Origin: Chloroflexota bacterium
GTDB taxonomy: Bacteria; Chloroflexota; Dormibacteria; Dormibacterales; Dormibacteraceae
Assembly (NCBI GenBank): GCA_005880315.1
Contig: VBHB01000003.1
Location: forward strand, 1 to 32,586
Length of the DNA: 32,586 nt
Direction: 5' to 3'
Numbering within the stretch: position 1 is the first letter of the stretch; each line of letters begins with the position of its first letter. The notes beneath the pieces are model-generated. The model saw only the letters and a list, made by a program, of their open reading frames with translations. It searched no databases and was not told the DNA's origin. The position numbers and the translations under genes were made by a program. This document shows positions 1 through 8,840 of the stretch, in pieces.

Positions 1-1324
1 CGTCCCTTGCCGCTTCCGTTGTCCGGCGCTCGGTCAGCTTCGTCAGCGCGATCTGGCGCGCGGCCTTCTCGGAGCCGACCACCTGGAAGATGTCGCCCGC
101 CTGTGGCACCTCGCTCATGCCGGACACGACCACCGGCGTCGCGGGCGGAGCCTCGGTGACGCTCTGTCCGCGGTCGTCGGTGAGGGCACGTACACGACCG
201 TATATGTGGCCGCACACGAAGTCATCGCCGACCTTGAGAGTTCCAGCCTGCACGAGCACGGTGGCCACCGGTCCTCGGCCCCGCTCGAGATGCGCGTCGA
301 CCACCGTCCCGATGGCATTCCGATCGGGGTTGGCCTTGAGCTCGAGGATGTCAGATGACAGCACGATCGTCGTCAAGAGGTCGTCGATGCCTCGCCCGGT
401 CTTCGCGCTCAAGTGAACGCACTCGAGCTCACCGCCGTAGTGACGTGTGACGAGCCCCTGCGCGGCGAGCTCCTGGTGTACGCGGTCGGGGTTCGCATTG
501 TCCTTGTCGATCTTGTTGATCGCGACGATGATCGGGACCTTCGCCGCGCGCGCGTGATGGATCGCCTCGATCGTCTGCGGCATCACGCCGTCATCGGCAG
601 CGACGACGAGCACCACGAGGTCCGTGACCTGCGCCCCTCGAGCGCGCATGGCAGTGAAGGCCTCGTGACCAGGGGTGTCGATGAAAACCACCTCGTGGCC
701 GTCGGCGGTCTCGATCTTGTAAGCGCCGATGCGCTGGGTGATCCCACCGGCCTCGCCGGCCGCCACGCGAGTCTTGCGGATGGCGTCGAGGATCGAGGTC
801 TTGCCGTGGTCGACGTGGCCGAGGACGGTGACGATCGGTGGCCGCGCGACGAGCTTGGTCGGGTCCTCGTTGGCGACCGAGAAGAGCTCCTCGCGTGAGG
901 TGGTGACGACGTCGCCCGCGCCCTCTGAGGACTCGACGGCGACCACGTCCTCGCTCTTGACCGGCTCCACCGTGAAGCCGAACTCGTCCGCCACGATCTC
1001 GGCGGTCGAGAAGTCGATGACCTGGTTGATGGTGGCCAGGATCTTGGACGCCATCAGCTTCTTGATGACCTCCACCGGGCTCACGCCCAGCTTCTCGGCG
1101 AGGTCCTTGACCGATAGTGTCGGCGGCAGCACCGCCTTGCGGTCGCCGTTGGCCTCCATCTTGACCGCCACCGAGGTCGGTTTGAAGGCCGAACGGGCAG
1201 CCTCGATCGCGCTCGGCGCCAATGGCGCCGCGGCGTTCTTGAGCGGCATCCTCCTCTGCTGGAGGAAGTTCACCAGCTCTTTCTGGCTGATCCCGAGTTC
1301 GCGTGCGAGTTCGTGTGACTTCAT
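1..1324 (-). CDS. infB: Translation initiation factor IF-2, C-terminus cut by window edge
   Basis: IF-2 is the GTPase that delivers initiator fMet-tRNA to the 30S subunit and promotes subunit joining. The minus-strand frame opens with [20 protein letters not shown], an IF2_N module, and has a second IF2_N-like module near residues 70-115 ([20 protein letters not shown]). The GTPase motifs follow in order: GHVDHGKT (about residue 169), [22 protein letters not shown] and SAKTG. About 441 codons are present, so the C-terminal domains that bind fMet-tRNA lie outside the window. The linker between the IF2_N modules and the G domain is short compared with enterobacterial IF-2. The ATG has no clear Shine-Dalgarno; a CATAAT hexamer (1338-1343) lies 13 nt before it. 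The order rimP-nusA-ylxR-infB supports the call. Confidence 0.97.
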   Translation of the reverse strand, partial: MKSHELARELGISQKELVNFLQQRRMPLKNAAAPLAPSAIEAARSAFKPTSVAVKMEANGDRKAVLPPTLSVKDLAEKLGVSPVEVIKKLMASKILATINQVIDFSTAEIVADEFGFTVEPVKSEDVVAVESSEGAGDVVTTSREELFSVANEDPTKLVARPPIVTVLGHVDHGKTSILDAIRKTRVAAGEAGGITQRIGAYKIETADGHEVVFIDTPGHEAFTAMRARGAQVTDLVVLVVAADDGVMPQTIEAIHHARAAKVPIIVAINKIDKDNANPDRVHQELAAQGLVTRHYGGELECVHLSAKTGRGIDDLLTTIVLSSDILELKANPDRNAIGTVVDAHLERGRGPVATVLVQAGTLKVGDDFVCGHIYGRVRALTDDRGQSVTEAPPATPVVVSGMSEVPQAGDIFQVVGSEKAARQIALTKLTERRTTEAARD

Positions 1325-1380
1325 GCCCGAACGTATGATTATGCCGCCCAGGCCGAATTCGAAACTTGGGGTGGCTCTCG

Positions 1381-1635
1381 CTAAGCGCCCAGCGCCACCC
1401 AGAGCTCAGGGCTGACAGTAGCCTTCAGAGCCCGATCCAGAGCCCTTCGCTTGCGGGCGTTTTCGAGGCACTGAGGGTCCCGGTGAACGTAGGCCCCCCG
1501 CCCCGGGGCGCGACCGGTGGCGTCCACCGCCGCCGCACCGCCGGCATCGCGAACCACCCGCACCAGGGATCTCTTGCCTGCCTCCTGGCGGCAGGCGACG
1601 CAGGTGCGGATGGGCTCACGTCGTGGATTCGACAT
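1381..1635 (-). CDS. ylxR: YlxR family RNA-binding protein (DUF448)
   Basis: This small basic protein of 84 residues belongs to the YlxR/DUF448 family, which is almost always found between nusA and infB. The family hallmarks are visible: [20 protein letters not shown] near the N-terminus and the [12 protein letters not shown] signature in the middle. The family is thought to bind RNA, and a link to transcription or RNase P has been reported in Gram-positives; the role here is inferred only from family and position. The chosen ATG (1635) gives MSNPRREP; an ATG four codons upstream at 1647 is equally possible. Both overlap the 3' end of nusA, which stops at 1616, so coupled translation is likely. 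The stop is 56 bp before infB. Confidence 0.93.
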   Translation of the reverse strand: MSNPRREPIRTCVACRQEAGKRSLVRVVRDAGGAAAVDATGRAPGRGAYVHRDPQCLENARKRRALDRALKATVSPELWVALGA

Positions 1636-2647
1636 CGACCTGTTCATCGTTTTCGCCGGCCTTGATGTCGATCCGGTAACCCGTCAGCTTCGCCGCCAGC
1701 CGGGCGTTCTGGCCGTCGCGCCCGATGGCGAGGGACAGCTGAGAACGGGGCACGAGCACTGTGGCTGTACGGGAGCCGCGGTCGATTGACACCGACTCGG
1801 CTTTGGCCGGCCCTAGCGAAGCGGCGACGAATGCTTCCGGATCGTCGGACCAGGGCACGATGTCGATGTGCTCGCTCGAGAGCTCGCTGAGGATGGCGCG
1901 GTGGCGGACGCCTTTGGGTCCGACGCATGCGCCCACCGGGTCGAGGCCGGGCTCGGTGGCGGAGACGGCGACCTTCGTGCGCAGGCCAGGTTCGCGTGCG
2001 ATCGCCCGCACCTGGACGGTCCCCTTCTTGATCTCCGGCACCTCTGCCTCCATCAAGCGATGGACGAACATGCGCGCCGCACGCGAGACCCGCACCTGCG
2101 CCTGTCTGGCGTTGCGCTGCGCGTCGAGGATGACCACCAGCACGGGGCGGCCCGGAATCAGCTGCTCACCGGGGATCTGCTCCTCCGGCGGCATCACGCC
2201 TTCAGCGCGTCCGAGGTCCACGTAGATCGTCCCGTTCTCAGAGCGATCCACGATGCCGGTGGCGAGCTCCCCTCGATGCTCGGCGACGTCGCGCAGCACC
2301 TTGTCGCGTTCGAGGTCGTGGATGTGACGTAGGACGGCATGCTTCGCGGTCTGAGCAGCCATGCGCTTGAAGTCTTCCGAGGGCAGCGTGCGGACGACCT
2401 CGGTGCCGTCGGCGCGCACGCCGCGGCTCGTGACCTCGAGCGCGCCAGTGGTGGTGTCGAGGGTCACGCGCACGTCCCCCGGAGGGTTGAACGCGCGAAT
2501 GTATGCGACCGCGAGTGCGGATTCCACGGTGTGGAGCATCTCCTCGAAAGGAATGCCGACTTCCGCGCAGAGCGCCGTCAGGGCGTCTGCGAGGCTTTCG
2601 GTCGACGGCTCAGATTGAGACCGCGAGCCTGCCCGCGACAACGTCAT
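1616..2647 (-). CDS. nusA: Transcription termination/antitermination factor NusA
   Basis: NusA binds RNA polymerase and nascent RNA to modulate pausing, termination and antitermination. The 343-residue protein has an N-terminal RNAP-binding domain (about 15-125), an S1 domain (about 130-200, with GTIYVDLGRAEGVMP) and two KH domains. KH1 contains DPVGACVGPKGVRHRAI and IDIVPWSDDPEAFV; KH2 contains SLAIGRDGQNARLAAKLTGY. It ends soon after KH2 and lacks the C-terminal HhH repeats of E. coli NusA, as in many Gram-positives. I chose the ATG at 2647 because the only upstream alternative is a TTG three codons earlier. The start lies within the 3' end of rimP (38-nt overlap) and the end overlaps ylxR, indicating one tightly coupled operon. 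Confidence 0.96.
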   Translation of the reverse strand: MTLSRAGSRSQSEPSTESLADALTALCAEVGIPFEEMLHTVESALAVAYIRAFNPPGDVRVTLDTTTGALEVTSRGVRADGTEVVRTLPSEDFKRMAAQTAKHAVLRHIHDLERDKVLRDVAEHRGELATGIVDRSENGTIYVDLGRAEGVMPPEEQIPGEQLIPGRPVLVVILDAQRNARQAQVRVSRAARMFVHRLMEAEVPEIKKGTVQVRAIAREPGLRTKVAVSATEPGLDPVGACVGPKGVRHRAILSELSSEHIDIVPWSDDPEAFVAASLGPAKAESVSIDRGSRTATVLVPRSQLSLAIGRDGQNARLAAKLTGYRIDIKAGENDEQVDVESTT

Positions 2648-3080
2648 CCCACGCAATATGCACGATCACTGGAGCTCTCCCCCGCGCGCCCAGGGCGGAT
2701 ACGGCGATCCCGGCCGAGTCGACGGCAACCAACGGGCCTTCGACAACAGTTTCGCTGGTTCCGGTGCGATAGCGGATGTTCACCCGCTTGCCATTGAACC
2801 GTTCGTAGTCAGCGTGAGCCCGCAGCGGCCTCTCCGCGCCGGGCGAGGAAACCTCGAGGTCGTATGGACCATCGATGAGCTCTGAATGATCGAGGAGCGG
2901 ACCGGCGATGCGGCTGACGCGCTCGCAGTCTTCAATGGTTATCGGCTCACTGTGATCGATCGAGACCCGAAGAGTGCGACCGCCCGCGCCGGACTGCTCG
3001 AGGGCATAGAGCTCAAAGCCCATGTGGTTGAGCGTGGGCTCGAGCAGCTCTCTTATCGACGATATTGGCCAGGTCGGCAT
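2610..3080 (-). CDS. rimP: Ribosome maturation factor RimP
   Basis: RimP assists maturation of the 30S subunit. The 156-residue protein shows the family pattern: an N-terminal alpha/beta domain with GFELYALEQSG and LRVSIDH, then DCERVSRIAGPLLD, then DGPYDLEVSSPGAERPLR. A C-terminal SH3-like domain with FNGKRVNIRYRTG follows. Length is typical. The gene starts with ATG and is the first gene of the rimP-nusA-ylxR-infB set; 48 bp separate it from the stop of secF. A TGG-TAATGT extended -10-like element lies 17 nt upstream of the ATG and could start this operon, but no convincing -35 is visible. Confidence 0.93.
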   Translation of the reverse strand: MPTWPISSIRELLEPTLNHMGFELYALEQSGAGGRTLRVSIDHSEPITIEDCERVSRIAGPLLDHSELIDGPYDLEVSSPGAERPLRAHADYERFNGKRVNIRYRTGTSETVVEGPLVAVDSAGIAVSALGARGRAPVIVHIAWDDVVAGRLAVSI

Positions 3081-3128
3081 GTTCGAAGTCTCGGATCACA
3101 TTACCAGCCCCAGCCTTCGCGAGCTCGC

Positions 3129-4208
3129 CTACCTTAGTGGCTGCAGCCTCCGCCAGACCACCAGGAGCGGGGCCGCATTGAAGATCGAGCTGTAGGTTCC
3201 CGAGACGATGCCGATGAGCAGGGCGAGCGCAAAACCCTTCAGGGTGTCGCCGCCGGATACAAGGATCGCCACCAGGACGAGGACGACGGTGAAGCTGGTG
3301 ATGATCGATCGCGCGGCGGTCTGCATGATGCTGAGGTTCACGACCTGCTCGAACGACAGCCTCTGGCTGACCCGCAGGTTCTCACGGATTCGGTCGAAGA
3401 CAACGATGGTGTCGTGCACGGAAAAGCCGACGACCGTGAGCACGGCGGTCACGAACAAGCTGTTGATCTCGCCGATCTTGAGGTCGAAACCTTTGCCGAG
3501 GATCGCGAAGACACCGCTGAGGAGAAACACGTCGTGCAGCAATGCGGCAAGCGCTGAGCCGCCGAACTGAAAACCTGCTCGCCAGCCGCCGGGCACGTTG
3601 CGGAACCGGAAAGTAAGCAGCACCAGGATCGCAATCGCGGCAAGCACGACTGAGAGGAGCGCGAGCTCGATCGTTTCCTTGGCGATGGTGCCCCCCACCT
3701 CGAGTACCTGGACCAGCGTGTAGTCGCCCAGGCGAGATCGCAGGTTGTCTTCGACGATCTTCTGTTGGTTCGGGGGTAGTGCGACCGATCGGATTATGTA
3801 GCCGCCGCTTCCCGTCGAGATGACCGAACCGTCGATGTTCTGCGCCGCAACGACGCTCTCGACCTGCGCTTGGGTGACGCTGGGTGGGAACTGGACGGTG
3901 AATTCGGTGCCGCCCGCGAAGTCGATGCCAAGTGCAAATCCCTTGGCCGCCATGAAGTAGATGCCGGGGATGATGATAAGGAGGGACAGCAGGAAGTACC
4001 AGTTGCGCCGGCTGACGAAATCGATCCTCCGCACCCGCGGCGGCGCAGGCGGGGTCTCCACGACGGACTTGGCGGCGAGCTCCTCGGCGGCTGGCTTGGA
4101 CTCCTCGGCCTCCTCGGCTTCTTCCTCTACCTCTACCCCTTCTTCCTCATCCTCAGGTAGGTCGGTGCCGACCGCTCCCGCCTGGGTTTCGTCAGACGGA
4201 TCGGACAC
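3129..4208 (-). CDS. secF: Protein translocase subunit SecF
   Basis: SecF works with SecD in the inner membrane to complete protein export through SecYEG, using the proton motive force. The protein is 359 residues. After a cytoplasmic N-terminal tail come TM1 (about 71-87), the conserved GIDFAGGTEF motif (94-103), an extracytoplasmic domain, and a block of five further membrane segments. That block holds the SecF signature VVGFSVHDTIVVFDRIRENL. The first 70 residues are unusual: positions 17-37 are almost all Glu/Asp, giving a strongly acidic cytoplasmic tail before TM1. The start is GTG and lies 17 nt inside the 3' end of secD, so the two are translated together. Confidence 0.97.
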   Translation of the reverse strand: MSDPSDETQAGAVGTDLPEDEEEGVEVEEEAEEAEESKPAAEELAAKSVVETPPAPPRVRRIDFVSRRNWYFLLSLLIIIPGIYFMAAKGFALGIDFAGGTEFTVQFPPSVTQAQVESVVAAQNIDGSVISTGSGGYIIRSVALPPNQQKIVEDNLRSRLGDYTLVQVLEVGGTIAKETIELALLSVVLAAIAILVLLTFRFRNVPGGWRAGFQFGGSALAALLHDVFLLSGVFAILGKGFDLKIGEINSLFVTAVLTVVGFSVHDTIVVFDRIRENLRVSQRLSFEQVVNLSIMQTAARSIITSFTVVLVLVAILVSGGDTLKGFALALLIGIVSGTYSSIFNAAPLLVVWRRLQPLR

Positions 4209-5706
4209 GATCCACCCCCATCAGCACCGGACGGCGGAAACCGCTGCCCGACATGACGATGGCCAGCAGGTTGTGGGTCACGACGATCGAAGAGACGAGG
4301 CTCGCGAGGACGCCGATGCCGAGCGTGATCGCGAATCCCTTCACCGGTCCAGGTCCGACAAATCCCAGGATCGCGCACGTGATCAGCGTCGACAGGTTGG
4401 AGTCTCGGATGGCCGGCCATGCGCGGCGCACAGCGGCGTCGACCGCAGCCGGAATCGTCCTCCCGGCGCGCACCTCTTCTTTGAAGCGCTCGAAGATCAG
4501 GACGTTGGCATCAACCGCCATGCCCACCGAGAGGATGAACCCGGTGATGCCGGCCAGCGTGAGCGTGACGGGTATCACCTTGAACACCGCGAACACCGCC
4601 CCGGCATAGAACAGCAGCGCGAGGCTGGCGAGGAACCCGGGCACGCGGTAGTAGATGATCATGAACAGGACCACGATCGAGAGGCCGAGCACCCCGGCGG
4701 CGATGCTGAGCTTCACCGACTCGGCGCCCAGCGTGGCGCTGACCTGCTGGACGCTCAGCACCTGCAGGTCCACCGGCAGCGAGCCGGCGTTGATGCCCGT
4801 TGCGAGGTCCTGGGCCTGCGTCTGCAGGAAGCCGTTACCGCCCCCGTTGATCACGGCGTTGCCGCCGTCGATCTCCGAAAGGGTGACGGCGTCCACCAGA
4901 AGCTTCGGGCAGGTCGTGGTCGGCGTGGCCTTGGCGAGGCAGCCGGTGTCATATGTCTGCGAGACCTTGGCGGCGTGCACGGGGTCTTCCCATTGGTCGA
5001 TGTCGCTTTGCGTGATGTCGAGCCAGATCGTGAGGTGGCGCCCGGCGCAGTTGGCGCTGGGCGTGGTGTTCGGGTCGCCCGGGCATGCAGCGACGTTGTC
5101 CCGGGTGAGCCGCGAGAAGGTGTCCGCACCGTGAGATGTGAACACCACGTTCACCACCCAGCCGACCCCGTTCTGATCGATGACGGCGGTAGCGCTCTGG
5201 ATGTCGTCACCGGTGAGGCCGGTGAACGCTGGTTTGTAGCCCGGCTCGGGGCCGCCGGTCACCTTGGCGTCTGGAACCCACTTCGTATAGACGAGCCGGT
5301 TGACCGCGCCGATGACCTTCTGCGCCTGGTCCGCGCTCACACCGGCAAGGTCGACCGTGATGCGATCGTTGTTGGTGCCGGCGCCGCGGATCTCAGGCTC
5401 GCTGACGCCCAGCGAGTTGACGCGCTTGGAGATCACCGTGATGGTCCGCTGCTGGACGTCCGCCCGACTCTGACCAGCTGGGAAGTTGATGAGCTGGTAG
5501 TCGATGTGGGTGCCTCCGGAGAGGTCGAGGCCCTTGTGGAAGTAGAGCTGCCACCCGCCGAAGTTCGGCGGCAGACCCTGGACGTTACCGGTGAGCGGGA
5601 GGCGGTTCGCTACCCGATAGACGTAGCCGGCGCCGTCCACGAACAGCGAAAAAAGGAGTATGCCCACGATGAGCAGCCGGACCGGCCAGCTGAGGACTAG
5701 AGACAC
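4192..5706 (-). CDS. secD: Protein translocase subunit SecD
   Basis: SecD is the larger subunit of the SecDF membrane complex that pulls exported proteins across the membrane. The 504-residue protein has an N-terminal membrane segment (about 10-27) and the signature GLDLSGGTHIDYQL (from about residue 59). A large extracytoplasmic P1-type domain follows, then a C-terminal membrane block containing LAGITGFILSVGMAVDANVLIFERFKEE, the SecD/RND hallmark. The start is GTG; a TATAAC hexamer (5721-5726) lies 14 nt upstream and could give a nearly leaderless transcript. The 3' end overlaps secF by 17 nt. Confidence 0.97.
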   Translation of the reverse strand: MSLVLSWPVRLLIVGILLFSLFVDGAGYVYRVANRLPLTGNVQGLPPNFGGWQLYFHKGLDLSGGTHIDYQLINFPAGQSRADVQQRTITVISKRVNSLGVSEPEIRGAGTNNDRITVDLAGVSADQAQKVIGAVNRLVYTKWVPDAKVTGGPEPGYKPAFTGLTGDDIQSATAVIDQNGVGWVVNVVFTSHGADTFSRLTRDNVAACPGDPNTTPSANCAGRHLTIWLDITQSDIDQWEDPVHAAKVSQTYDTGCLAKATPTTTCPKLLVDAVTLSEIDGGNAVINGGGNGFLQTQAQDLATGINAGSLPVDLQVLSVQQVSATLGAESVKLSIAAGVLGLSIVVLFMIIYYRVPGFLASLALLFYAGAVFAVFKVIPVTLTLAGITGFILSVGMAVDANVLIFERFKEEVRAGRTIPAAVDAAVRRAWPAIRDSNLSTLITCAILGFVGPGPVKGFAITLGIGVLASLVSSIVVTHNLLAIVMSGSGFRRPVLMGVDRVRSV

Positions 5707-5720
5707 AGCCGAACAGTCTA

Positions 5721-5726
5721 GTTATA
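5721..5726 (-). promoter_or_regulatory. Candidate -10 box of secDF
   Basis: TATAAC on the minus strand ends 14 nt before the secD GTG. It matches the -10 consensus in five of six positions. No good -35 is seen at 16-18 nt, so this is a weak prediction based on position and on similar boxes near other starts in the window. Confidence 0.3.
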
Positions 5727-5753
5727 CCGGGAACTCCCGCGCGTATATGAGCC

Positions 5754-5960
5754 TCAGCGCTGGCGGAAGAGGACGTTCAGGACCACGGTGAGGATCACCG
5801 AGATGATGATGCTGGTCGCGATCGGGACGTAGACGGTCACGCTCCCGCTTCTGAACGTGATGTCGCCCGGCAGGTGAATCCGGCCGAAGAGCATGAGTGC
5901 CCCGCCCACGACGAACAGAAGCACCCCGGCTACGAGTAGCAAGCGGCCGGCGTCCGCCAT
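5754..5960 (-). CDS. DUF2905 family small membrane protein
   Basis: This 68-residue protein has two hydrophobic helices (about 6-25 and 44-64) separated by a short polar loop carrying GRIHLPGDITFRSGSVTVYVP. That loop is the recognisable DUF2905 signature (LPGDI followed by a short beta-like stretch). The family consists of small integral membrane proteins of unknown function and often lies beside ruvB or queA in Gram-positive-type bacteria, as here: it begins 17 bp after the ruvB stop on the same strand's coordinate scale, so it is downstream of ruvB in transcription. No function is proposed. Confidence 0.88.
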   Translation of the reverse strand: MADAGRLLLVAGVLLFVVGGALMLFGRIHLPGDITFRSGSVTVYVPIATSIIISVILTVVLNVLFRQR

Positions 5961-5977
5961 GCGTCTACTGTGCGCCT

Positions 5978-7003
5978 TTACAGCAGGCGCGGCTGGTGCG
6001 GGCCGGGGTCGGGCAGCGCGATGCCCAGGTGGCGGTAGGCGAGCTCGGTGGCGACCCGTCCCCTCGCCGTCCGTGCCAGGAATCCGATCTGGATCAGATA
6101 CGGCTCGTGCACGTCCTCGATCGTTTCGGGTTCCTCTGACAGCGAGGTGGCGATGGTGTCGAGGCCGACCGGACCGCCCTTGAACTTGGTGATCAGCGTC
6201 TCGAGCAGCTGGCGGTCGAGAGGCTCGAGCCCGAGGGCGTCGATGTCCAGCATGGCCAGTGCCAGCTTCGTGGTGTCGGCGGTGGCGCGACCGTCGCCAC
6301 GGACCTGGGCGTAATCGCGAACCCGGCGGAGCAGGCGATTGGCGATGCGCGGTGTCCCTCGCGCCCTCCGAGCTATCTCCGCCACCGCGTCTTCATGGAT
6401 CTCGATCTCGAGGATTCGGGCCGAACGCCGGATGATGCTCTCGAGCTCAGCCTTGCTGTAGAAGTCGAGCCGGTACACGGCGCCAAAGCGGTCGCGCAAG
6501 GGCCCGCTGAGCAGCCCCTGGCGTGTGGTGGCTCCAACGCAGGTGAAATGGGGCAGCGGCAAGGTAGCGGCGCTCGCCCCCACCCCCTTCCCCAACACGG
6601 CGTCGAAACGGAAGTCTTCCAGCGCCGGATACAGCGACTCCTCGACCACGCTGTTGAGGCGATGGATCTCGTCGATGAAGAAGACATCCCGTGTGGCGAG
6701 GTTGAGGAGGATGGAGCCGAGCGCGCCCTGGTGGTCGATCGCCGGGCCCGACGACACTTTGATGGCGACCCCGAGCTCGTTGGCGATGATGTGCGCGAGG
6801 GTGGTCTTGCCAAGACCGGGCGGTCCACACAGCAGCACGTGCTCGACCGGCTCGCCCCTACGCCGGGCAGCCTCGAGCAGGATGCCGAGGTTTTCGCGGA
6901 CTTGCATCTGGCCCACGTACTCCGAGAGCATGCGCGGCCGAAGCGTGAGGTCGAACTGCTCGTCGTCGGCGCGCGCGTCCAGCACCGCGTCCTGGTCGGT
7001 CAC
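5978..7003 (-). CDS. ruvB: Holliday junction branch migration ATPase RuvB
   Basis: RuvB is the hexameric AAA+ motor that drives branch migration of Holliday junctions with RuvA. The 341-residue protein has Walker [10 protein letters not shown] (about 60-68), Walker [11 protein letters not shown], the sensor region [17 protein letters not shown], and a C-terminal winged helix with [23 protein letters not shown]. The open frame continues upstream, but that extension is an antisense-like artefact inside ruvA. The natural start is GTG at 7003, which overlaps the ruvA stop as GTGA. Length is exactly that of the family. Confidence 0.98.
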   Translation of the reverse strand: MTDQDAVLDARADDEQFDLTLRPRMLSEYVGQMQVRENLGILLEAARRRGEPVEHVLLCGPPGLGKTTLAHIIANELGVAIKVSSGPAIDHQGALGSILLNLATRDVFFIDEIHRLNSVVEESLYPALEDFRFDAVLGKGVGASAATLPLPHFTCVGATTRQGLLSGPLRDRFGAVYRLDFYSKAELESIIRRSARILEIEIHEDAVAEIARRARGTPRIANRLLRRVRDYAQVRGDGRATADTTKLALAMLDIDALGLEPLDRQLLETLITKFKGGPVGLDTIATSLSEEPETIEDVHEPYLIQIGFLARTARGRVATELAYRHLGIALPDPGPHQPRLL

Positions 7004-7602
7004 TTTCTTCCCAGTGCTTTGAGGGCGATGGCGAGCGCCTCCTGCGTCGACGGTGACGACTTCCAGTCGACCGCCTCGAGCCCGATGCGCGCCTCCTGCG
7101 ACGAGAAGCCAAGGTTGCGCAGTGCCGAGTCCACGGCTTTGGGCACCGCTCCGTTGCCGGCGAGCGCTGCCGCGCGCGGGACGACCTCCGTCTCGGCAAC
7201 GGCATCGAGCTTCGGCTTGAGCTCGATGATCACCTTGGCCGCCGTCCTCGGCCCGACACCGCTGGCACGCCTGATCGGCGCGGTGTCCTCGCTGACGATC
7301 GCACGCTTGAGCACCTCGAGGCTGGCGGCGCTGAGGATGTTCAATCCGACCTTGGGGCCGACGCCGTCGACCTGGATGAGCATCTCGAAGAGGTCGAGCT
7401 CCTCCACCGATGCGAAACCGTAGAGGTTGAGCTGGTCTTCGCGGACGTGAGTATGGATGTCGAGATCGATCTCGCCGCCCGGCGCGGGCACCTTCTGGCG
7501 CGTGGTCGCGCTGACGCTGACCATGTAGCCGACGCCCCCGACGTCGAGCACGACAAAGTCCGGCCCGGACCTTCTGACCTTGCCGGTGAGATGAGCGATC
7601 AA
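7000..7602 (-). CDS. ruvA: Holliday junction DNA-binding protein RuvA
   Basis: RuvA tetramers hold the Holliday junction open and load RuvB. The 200-residue protein has the N-terminal OB fold ([33 protein letters not shown]), two helix-hairpin-helix motifs ([14 protein letters not shown] and [17 protein letters not shown]), and a C-terminal three-helix domain III (from about 150) that contacts RuvB. The start is TTG, overlapping the ruvC stop as TTGA; the stop overlaps the ruvB GTG. The gene looks intact, unlike its ruvC neighbour. Confidence 0.97.
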   Translation of the reverse strand: MIAHLTGKVRRSGPDFVVLDVGGVGYMVSVSATTRQKVPAPGGEIDLDIHTHVREDQLNLYGFASVEELDLFEMLIQVDGVGPKVGLNILSAASLEVLKRAIVSEDTAPIRRASGVGPRTAAKVIIELKPKLDAVAETEVVPRAAALAGNGAVPKAVDSALRNLGFSSQEARIGLEAVDWKSSPSTQEALAIALKALGRK

Positions 7603-8001
7603 TGTGCGGCCGCGCGCGAGAACTGCCGGCTGCGTGCATGGCAGACCGCGATGGCGATGGCATCGAGCGCATGCACGTCGAGCTTTCCCTCGGGCAACTT
7701 GACCTGCGCCGCGAGCATCCGCGCGATCTGTGTCTTGTCCGCCTTGCCGTAGCCGGTGAGGACGATCTTGACCTGCGCCGGTTTGTACTCATACACGGGT
7801 ATGCCGCACTCCTCGAGCACCATCAGTCAGCAGCTCGCGAAGATGGCGAGTGATCGCCAGCAGCCTCGCCCCGTCGGGTCCGGGTTTGGTGACGACTGTG
7901 GTCGATGAAAGAACCGTGCCGGGCCCGGAGAGCAAGGCAAACCCGGTGCCGGCCAGCCCTGGGTCGATCCCCAGGATCAGTCCGTTCGGGTTGCTCGACA
8001 T
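7599..8001 (-). pseudogene. ruvC: Crossover junction endonuclease RuvC, broken by an internal out-of-frame deletion
   Basis: RuvC resolves Holliday junctions. Two fragments in different frames match its two ends. The 5' part (from ATG 8001) reads LILGIDPGLAGTGFALL with the first catalytic Asp, continues to [15 protein letters not shown], then runs into a stop at 7789. The 3' part (another frame, from about 7825) reads [27 protein letters not shown], and [14 protein letters not shown], with the C-terminal metal-binding His and Asp as in Thermus RuvC. Aligned by eye with E. coli RuvC, about 30-33 residues between them are missing. The missing block includes the second catalytic Glu and the FxxRN and GQARG segments. 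The total is near 130 codons instead of about 165. Either the gene is inactive, or the sequence has an assembly error. A 7-bp hairpin sits just before the ATG. Confidence 0.85.
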
Positions 8002-8005
8002 GGAC

Positions 8006-8024
8006 GGCCGGAGTAAATCCGGCC
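8006..8024 (-). promoter_or_regulatory. Hairpin immediately before the ruvC start codon
   Basis: A perfect inverted repeat, GGCCGGA / TCCGGCC with a 5-nt loop, ends 4 nt before the ruvC ATG and lies between yebC and ruvC. No T-tract follows, so it is not a typical terminator. It could mask the ruvC ribosome-binding region or act as a processing site. Only the symmetry is observed; the role is a guess. Confidence 0.4.
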
Positions 8025-8051
8025 TACTTGCGACCTATCAACTAATTCCAT

Positions 8052-8807
8052 TCATACCTGTGCTGAGACGCGTTCAAGGACGTTGGTTGGGATATCGAAA
8101 TTAGCGTAGACCTGCTGGACGTCGTCGTCTTCCTCTAGAGACTCCATCAGCCTGAGCACCCCGACGGCTTTGTCCTCGCCGACTGGAACCGTCTGCTTGG
8201 GCTGCATCGTGATCTCGGCGTTCTCGATCGTCACGCCGAGAGCCTCCAGTGCCGCTTTCACCTTCTCGAACATGGAGGGCGGAGTGGTGACCTCCACGGA
8301 CTTGCCATCGACCTGAATGTCATCGGCACCCGCTTCGATCGCAGCGAGTCCGACTTCCTCGGGGTCCTTCTTGCCCGCGCTCACGGTGATGACGCCCTTG
8401 CGCTCGAACATCCAGCCGACGGAGTTCGTCTCACCAAGGTTGCCGCCGAACTTCGAGAAGCGATGCCTGATCGACGCGGAGGTTCGATTGCGATTGTCGG
8501 TGAACGCATCGACCATGACCGCTACGCCGGCGGGTCCATAACCCTCATAGCGCACTTCTTCGAGCCTCTCGCCCGCGAGCTCGCCAGTGCCGCGCTTGAT
8601 CGCGTTCTGGATGCGGTCGGTCGGCATGTTGATCTCTCGTGCCCTCTGCACCGCGAGGCGAAGGCGGAAGTTTCCATCCGTGTTCCCACCCCCCTCTTTC
8701 GCGGAGATCGTGATCTCGCGGCTGGCGCGCGTGAAAGCCTGGCCGCGCTTGGCGTCGACGATGGCTTTCTTGTGCTTGATGCCGGCCCATTTCGAATGGC
8801 CAGACAC
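8052..8807 (-). CDS. yebC: YebC/PmpR family (TACO1-like) protein
   Basis: The 251-residue protein starts with the family hallmark SGHSKWAGIKHKKAIVDAKRGQ and contains GGGNTDGNFRLRLAVQRAREINMPTDRI. It also has RYEGYGPAGVAVMVDAFTDNRNRT, in which the YEGYGPxG pattern is diagnostic, and ends with the DVQQVYANFDI block. Members have been described as transcription regulators and, more recently, as factors that help ribosomes translate difficult (proline-rich) sequences. The gene starts with GTG, with a GGAGG motif 9 nt upstream. Location next to ruvC-ruvA-ruvB is widely conserved. All three structural domains appear complete. Confidence 0.95.
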   Translation of the reverse strand: MSGHSKWAGIKHKKAIVDAKRGQAFTRASREITISAKEGGGNTDGNFRLRLAVQRAREINMPTDRIQNAIKRGTGELAGERLEEVRYEGYGPAGVAVMVDAFTDNRNRTSASIRHRFSKFGGNLGETNSVGWMFERKGVITVSAGKKDPEEVGLAAIEAGADDIQVDGKSVEVTTPPSMFEKVKAALEALGVTIENAEITMQPKQTVPVGEDKAVGVLRLMESLEEDDDVQQVYANFDIPTNVLERVSAQV

Positions 8808-8840
8808 TAGGAACTACCTCCGAACATGCTTTCGATGATT

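Noticed and set aside
3961-5700. 579-codon plus-strand open frame
   Set aside because: It lies fully opposite secD and secF, has low-complexity Arg/Asp-rich sequence and no family pattern. High GC makes long antisense frames common.
7004-7792. N-terminal extension of the ruvB frame
   Set aside because: Arg/Ser-rich low-complexity peptide overlapping ruvA; GTG at 7003 gives the family's standard N-terminus.
7599-7823. Small independent gene [13 protein letters not shown]...
   Set aside because: It is the C-terminal part of RuvC, not a separate gene; the in-frame ATG is chance.
7700-7850. Programmed frameshift as explanation for ruvC
   Set aside because: A frameshift would keep all residues; here a conserved block of about 30 residues is absent, so only a deletion fits.
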